Shown here one piece after another: positions 57,921-64,000 of a DNA stretch of 64,000 nt (position 1 is its first letter; the number at the start of each line of letters is the position of its first letter). The stretch covers positions 2,740,501 through 2,804,500 of the forward strand of contig JAYKKT010000046.1 in NCBI GenBank assembly GCA_036023115.1. Reading direction: 5' to 3'. Under the pieces are notes generated by a model. It was given only the letters and a program-made list of their open reading frames with translations. It was not told the origin of the DNA and did no database searches. Made by a program: the position numbers and the translations under genes. Origin of the DNA: Brasenia schreberi (taxonomy: Eukaryota > Streptophyta > Magnoliopsida > Nymphaeales > Cabombaceae).

Positions 57921-60900
57921 CTACATCCTGCTGCTTCTAACAGGGCCCATCTCCTTGACCTTCGACCTCAGTACATGCTTCTGTATCTTGCCTGTTGCAG
58001 TTTTTGGCAGTGGCCCGAACACTACTGACTTCGGCACCCAGTACCCTGGCAACTTCCCTTTCGCGAACTTTATAATCTCATCGGCCGTGCCTGCACTGGC
58101 CTTCTTTGGATCCTTTAGTGTTACGAATGCGCAAGGCGATTCGCCCCACTGCTCATCTTCCCTGGCCACCACTGAAACCTCTAAGATTGCTGGATGTGTG
58201 TATAATGCACTTTCAACTTCCAAACTGCTTATATTTTCGCCGCCCGAGATTATTATATCCTTTGCTCTGTCCTTCACCTCTATGTACCCATCCTTGTGTT
58301 TCACACCTAGATCTCCAGAGTGAAACCAGCCTCCCTTGAATGTGTCTTCATTTGCCTTGGGGTTTTTCAGATAACCTTTCATCACCATGTTGCCTCTCAT
58401 TACTATTTCTCCCAAGGTTTTGCCATCAGCTGGGACTGGCTGTAACGTTTTGAGATCGACAACATCGAGGCCTTCCAACCCGATATAGCGGACCCCTTGC
58501 CGAGCGTGTAGCTTGGCTTGGTCGTCAGGAGGGAAGGAATCCCACTCAGGCTTCCATGCACAGAGGGTAGAAGGGCCATATGTCTCTGAGAGGCCATAAG
58601 TATGAGTGACCTTAAACCCACGCTCTGTCATGGCGGCAAGTAGTGAAGGGGGAGGAGCAGCTCCTGCAGTGTTCACATGGACAGTGTGAGGGAGGGGGAG
58701 GGTTTCTTCTTTCGGGGCATTGATGAGGCTGTTGAGAACAACCGGAGCCGCGCAGAAATGAGTTGCTTTGTATTTCACAATGCTGGAGAAGACAGCTTTT
58801 ACAGATACCTGTTGGCATGGCAAACAAGAACTTAGTCAGCTTTGAATCAAGTAACATGACGTTTTAGGCTAGAAGTGAGTGAAGAGAGGCATGCCTGGCG
58901 CAGGCAAATGTTAGTCCCACATAATGCTGCAAGAGACCATGTGTAGCACCAGCCATTGCAGTGAAACATAGGCAAAGTCCATAAATAAACTACTCCTTCA
59001 TTCAATCCCCATATCATAGCAGCACTCAGAGCCATGAGGTAGGCTCCTCTGTGATGCAAAACCACACCCTTAGGGCTTGACGTGGTGCCGGAAGTATAGC
59101 CCAAAGCAATGCTCTGCCATTCATCCTTTGGTGGGCTCCAAGAAAACTCTGGGTCTCCTGATTGCAGAAACTGCTCATATTCTATGGCTCCGCTGTCTAT
59201 TGCATCCTGGACGACTCTTGGATCGCAACTTTCGTCGCCGATAATGACCAAAATGGGTGGCTTGAACCTGTTTTTCGCCTTCTCAGCCCAGATCTTTATT
59301 GCTTCTTTTGCCAGAGAAAAGAATTCTTGGTCTACCATCACTATTGCAGCAGAGGAGTGCTCAAGGAGGAATGCAATTGTAGGGCCGTTTAAACGGATGT
59401 TCACACAGTTCACAACGGCTCCAGCCATCGGGACACCAAAGTGAGCTTCATATATTGCTGGTACATTGGGTGCTATTACAGCCACCTAAAATATGTTATC
59501 ATTAAAATTGGTCAGCCAAATGCCATCTTCTCTCACAATCAATCTTAAGTGCATCAAAAACCCCTCTCTCTCTCTCTCACACACACACACACATGCACGC
59601 GTTCAGACCGATTTAAGAACTGATTTCATCTGTTAAATTTATAAAGGGAGGGATTAATGAGTCTAGGTAACCATAAAACTAAAAGGAATTTGCAGGGAAC
59701 TCGATGGCCACTGATTGGTAGTTAATCTCTTGATTGGCAAGTTGAATTTTGGCAGACTGCTGGCGGATGCACACTCTGGGTGTCGAAGTCACAACCTCCT
59801 TTGACTTTAACGATCCTTAGAACCCGCTAGCCGGGAGAGATTTAGCTGCTTCAGCAAATGCAACAATTACAATACCACAAAGGTTTTCTTATCTTCAACG
59901 TATTTCTCCTTGCTGAACATGCTATATATGGTCCACCAATTATGCAAAACTATATACCAGTTAAAGCAATTACCTAAAATAGGTGTCGTCTTCTATTAAT
60001 AAAAAATAAGGAAAAAGAAAAAAGCAAGAGGACAGGTGCTTAAGAGGAAGAACCCTACCAGATGGGACCCGTACTGGAATATCTGCTTAGGGCCCAACGC
60101 CACGACGAAAACATGCCCATGAGGTTTGACTTTGAGACGTCTATCATAGTTATAATCAAATTTCAAATATTGTTAATCCATTTTAATATGTATTTTTTAT
60201 GATTTTACTAGTATTTATTCAACGAAACTGGATATTCTTTAGTGAGGTTTTCAGGGAAATTGTTATCAAGGAAAACCGGATATGTTTCCAGTGGAATCGG
60301 TGCAACTAACAGGTGGAGAGTTCAATTCATGGGGGCTGCATGTGTGTGTTAGGCTTCGACCTCTGATTATAACAAAAAAATTTCTTTAAGTTGGCAAGCT
60401 GATTTAGACAAACCCATACGAGAAATGCACGCCTGGGTATTGAACTTGTGACCTCCATCTTAAAGGTTATATTATGACTGGTGTACTCCCTAACCTGGAT
60501 GGTGGTGGAACTACAACTGGTAATAGGAACCGAGCCGGTTTCAGTTTCGAGCTTTAGATTAGAATCGTTGGTTCCAGTTTCAGTTCCGATTAAAGTTTTA
60601 AATTGCTCAAAATTAGAAAACATTATCTTTTTTTTAATATTTAAAATAGAATAAAAGATATAGAACCAGTAGCTTGAAACCGCTGTTTAGGTTTCAACCC
60701 ATTCTATAGAAGGTGGAATCGGAACCGAATTGGATGATCTTTGGTTTTGGATCCGGTTTGACCGATTTTTGTCCCAGCCAATTCCTTACTTGGTTCGGTT
60801 CCTCTTGAAAACGTGAGCCTAATTTCAAATCTGTCATTTCTATTTCCTTGTGCTCGATCCGAGACTTTCATGGCCGAACAGTGTTGAGGCGATTTTAGGA

Positions 60901-61580
60901 ATAACCATGGAGGTTCGTTCTGATTGAATGATTAAAATCCCTATTGGGACTAAGCAAACTTTTTGCCTATGGCCAATTTTCTTTCTGTAAAAGGGACCTG
61001 AATTTTGTCTTCTTTTCTCAAATTTCAGCGATAAGATGGAATGATAGAGCAAAACAAACACAAGAAAGTGCGATTTTCCACTTTCAGCTGGGAAAGTTGG
61101 TGAGAGGAAAATCACACGCTAAAGTCAACATATATTGTAGCTTGTGGTCTCAAAAAAGGCTATAATAAAATAACAAAATGTGAAGAAAAGATGGGTTTAA
61201 TAATTTAATTGCAAAATAATATGCACTAGGTAGTTAATACATTACTTCTTGTTGATGGACAAAACAACTTAATACTTTTCTGAAATGAAATATTATCTAA
61301 CTCTAATTCGATATTATTAAATAATCTTCTTAACTGAGGAGTAGAAATAGAATCCACAATTCGAAACTCAGAAATTACCACAACGATTAATAGAAAAGAT
61401 ACCACTGTAATTGAAAAGGTAAAACTTGTCCATCTGAAAAAAACAAAGTCATTGCGATAAATATGGATAAGACCAGGTTAGAAAAGTATTTTAATCAAGG
61501 AAAAGGATAAAAGTCTTTCCAACAAACAAGGAGAAGTAAGAATCAAAGGAAGAGCATTTATTTAATGAGCACAAAGTGCA

Positions 61581-61618
<38 letters not shown>

Positions 61619-62097
61619 CGTGTGTGTGTGTGTGTGTGTGAAAAAGAAGGATAAGGATTTTGTGAAACTTAAATGGATTAAGTTGAGAAAATATAAACCA
61701 GTTATTCCTAACAAAAGAAACAAATCAATACGAAACCTCCACCACACACCCACACACACACAGATGGGGAGATCCTAACCGTTGATCCCAAGCCGATAAA
61801 GCGGCGGGAGAGGGCGGAGGCGAGTCGGCGGCACCTCTGGTAAGTCTGGAGCCACGTGTAGCGTCTGGAACCGTGGATCACAGAGTCGCGGTTGGGATGG
61901 ACGGTTGCCGCGCGCTCCAGGAACCAGAGAGGCGTGAGCGCCGTGTAGTTGGCGTCGTTCTTCGGCAGCTCGTCGATGTCTTGCAACCCGCCACTCGCCA
62001 TCACCACCCAAACCCGAGACCCGAAACACAGACACAGGAGAAGAGAAACGAAAAGGAAAGAGGAAGAGGGCTCACGCAAAGAGACTGGAGCCGCCAT
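57921..62097 (-). CDS. AAE7: AAE7-type peroxisomal acyl-CoA synthetase, three exons
   Basis: Exons are 62097-61780, 59485-58895 and 58808-57921, joined in phase 0. The length is 598 residues from the first ATG, or 566 from the in-frame ATG at 62001 (MASGGLQDIDELPKN...), which matches the family length. AAE7 (ACN1) activates acetate or butyrate to the CoA ester via an acyl-adenylate in peroxisomes. Seen: ANYTALTPLWFLERAA, the AMP-binding loop YTSGTTSSPKG, TYGLSETYGPST, WFHSGDLGVKHKDGYIEVKD, KDIIISGGENISSLEVE, and the catalytic lysine in KTATGKIQK near residue 577. The C-terminus SRM is a plant PTS1 variant. Intron 2 is 86 bp and GC-AG (CAG|GCATGC). The first-ATG form adds a 32-residue signal-peptide-like leader. 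Substrate within the AAE family is inferred. Confidence 0.93.
59486..61779. other. AAE7-type intron 1, 2.3 kb, repeat-rich
   Basis: Contains an AC tract near 59579-59591, a decayed minus-strand family A SINE at about 59750-59850, a family B SINE fragment at 60309-60381 (TGCATGTGTGTGTTAGGC, tail AACAAAAAAA), a minus-strand family A SINE at about 60415-60505 and a (TC)n(TA)n(GT)n tract at 61582-61640. No hidden exon is seen. Confidence 0.7.
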
Positions 62098-62282
62098 CTC
62101 CCCCTTATTTATTGACCTTCTCCATGGTCCGGGTCTCTATCTGAGGTACCCGATTTACTATCCAACCCGCTCAACTCTTATAATTTTCGTGGAGTATCGG
62201 CGATATTTTCCTCAATTTATCGCGGTATATCAAGAGACCATGCATAACCTATAAATGTTTCATTATTTACCTTGTCCTTAAG

Positions 62283-62617
62283 TAGGGGTGGAACTGCACG
62301 GTAAAAAGATCTTGTTACAAAAAACATATGTATTTATATAAGTGTGTTCGTGTGCACAATATATATTCACGAGCTTAGTCGAGCTCAATTGGTTTCGAAC
62401 TCTCTAAGCTCAACCTGTAGTCGAGCTTAATCAGGAATCATGGTCGCCCGAGCTCAAATGAGCCTAACGACATGAGCTCATGTTGTTCAAAGATAACTCA
62501 GAATGGAGTTTAGAGATCGGAGCTCGATGAAGCTCAAGCTCAACCTGAGCATTTTTCTTAAGGTGTTGAACGAAGCTTGCTTGTACTTGAGCTCGGCTCA
62601 GCTCGATTGCACCCCTA
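62283..62617. mobile_element. hAT-type MITE, 335 bp
   Basis: Begins TAGGGGTGGAACTGCACGG and ends CTCGATTGCACCCCTA. The interior is full of AGCTCGA/TCGAGCT blocks in both orientations. Flanks TCCTTAAG (62275-62282) and TACTTGAG (62618-62625) agree at 6 of 8 positions, a decayed hAT-type duplication. Confidence 0.8.
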
Positions 62618-62625
62618 TACTTGAG

Positions 62626-63004
62626 CCTTTCACATGATATAAACAAGGAAAACTAGAATGCCCACGAATTGATAACAACTAAGTCCATATGACACAACCA
62701 TATGTGATATGAATGAACTATTCTTTCGCTGTATTTGGTTTGGACCGGGCATAATTATCAAATAGGGAAAGTAATTAATTAAATTATATCCATAGCTAAA
62801 GTAACGGAACCAATTAGTTCTTATCCGGAACGGTAGAATACTTATCCATGATCTCGGTACAAGCCTTGTGTGACAGTCTCTGTTTTTTTGGATTTGGATT
62901 TGAATCCACTTCATAGAAGTTCGGGATGTGCAGGGACAAGTTAGGGAAGGTGACCTAGAAAGGGATCAGCTAGGTTCGTTTGGACCACTTTTAAGGTCAA
63001 TGGG
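62626..63004. other. Intergenic, no feature recognised
   Basis: Upstream of the AAE7-type gene and the MITE. No exon or repeat boundary is apparent. Confidence 0.45.
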
Positions 63005-63111
63005 GGTGTTTGATTCACTGGGCCTTGTCGTACAGGAACTATGGTGTCGAGTTCGACTCCTACATGCTTGTGTGTTAGGGTTCTACCTCCTTTGTACCCA
63101 AAAGAAAAAAA
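63005..63111 (+). mobile_element. SINE family B, decayed head
   Basis: GTGTCGAGTTCGACTCCTAC (B box), CATGCTTGTGTGTTAGGG, TTCTACCTCCTTTGTACCC and tail AAAAGAAAAAAAG. Confidence 0.65.
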
Positions 63112-63355
63112 GATAGGAACTTTCAATTCTCATACAGTACCCATTTTCATTCTTTTCAAAACTTTATGATGTGAATTGTACCATTGGGTCTTTACGATAC
63201 CGGTTGTGTATGTACATCGCAACACCGGCCAAGAGCTTTGGACCGGAGTATGCTACTCCAAAGGAAAAGAGAGAGAGAGAGAGTGTGGTACTCCCACTGT
63301 GCTATCTTAACATTATTTTAGGTTTGAAAATATATGGAATGAAGAAATTACTCCA

Positions 63356-63865
<510 letters not shown>

Positions 63866-63871
63866 TATATG

Positions 63872-63902
<31 letters not shown>

Positions 63903-64000
63903 AAGAGCAAGAGAGAACAAAGCAAAAGAAGGATATACTTTTACCGATCTTAAATTGGACCTCCTCTTGTAAGAAAAGAAAGAAAGCGATAGATAATTTT

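Noticed and set aside
58403..59444. Several overlapping frames within the AAE7-type exons
   Set aside because: All are alternative-frame shadows of the synthetase coding sequence.

Overview
The window is nuclear DNA of a flowering plant. The evidence is spliced genes with GT-AG and occasional GC-AG introns, plant-only families (a plastid FtsH-like pseudo-protease, a peroxisomal acyl-activating enzyme, a plant BRCT/PHD protein, a plant endosulfine), a plastid trnI-GAU insertion, and a heavy load of plant-type LINEs, tRNA-derived SINEs, hAT MITEs and very long (TA)n/(GA)n microsatellites. The species cannot be fixed from this sequence; nothing points to a grass.

Layout. 1-1148: 3' half of an RTE-clade LINE with a (TTG)n tail. 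2066-3129 (-): first exon of an FtsHi5-type gene; no later exons are visible. 3.1-8.2 kb: AT-rich intergenic DNA with a decayed plant-mobile-domain (PMD) fragment. 8454-10473 (-): three-exon TMEM205-like gene with a plastid DNA fragment in intron 2. 11604-17937 (+): a BRCT/PHD gene (At4g02110 type), divergent from the TMEM205-like gene, with frameshifts, stops and most of its second BRCT domain apparently missing. 18-31 kb: gene-poor, with two hAT MITEs, many SINEs and microsatellites. 31283-33068 (-): two-exon TPR/J-like gene. 33.3-45.8 kb: gene-poor repeats. 45842-49734 (-): a six-exon, 99-residue endosulfine gene assembled here from six short exons (9-63 nt) whose phases all agree. 50-54.8 kb: repeats. 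54988-57005 (+): ribosomal protein eS12 with a telo-box. 57921-62097 (-): AAE7-type acyl-CoA synthetase, convergent with eS12. 62.1-64 kb: MITEs, a SINE and microsatellites.

The genes are unrelated housekeeping genes: plastid import motor, translation, peroxisomal acyl activation, PP2A control. They do not form a pathway. The most coherent system here is the retroposon network. An RTE LINE, two insertions of only 37 and 57 bp that carry just its 3' end, and a tRNA-Val-headed SINE sharing that 3' end all sit between recognisable target-site duplications. Two other tRNA-derived SINE families (A, ending in a CCCCATT-type 3' end plus A-tail; B, ending in a TTAGGCTTCGGCCTCC-type 3' end plus A-tail) pepper the window. 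Several of these elements sit in introns, one 5 nt from a splice donor.
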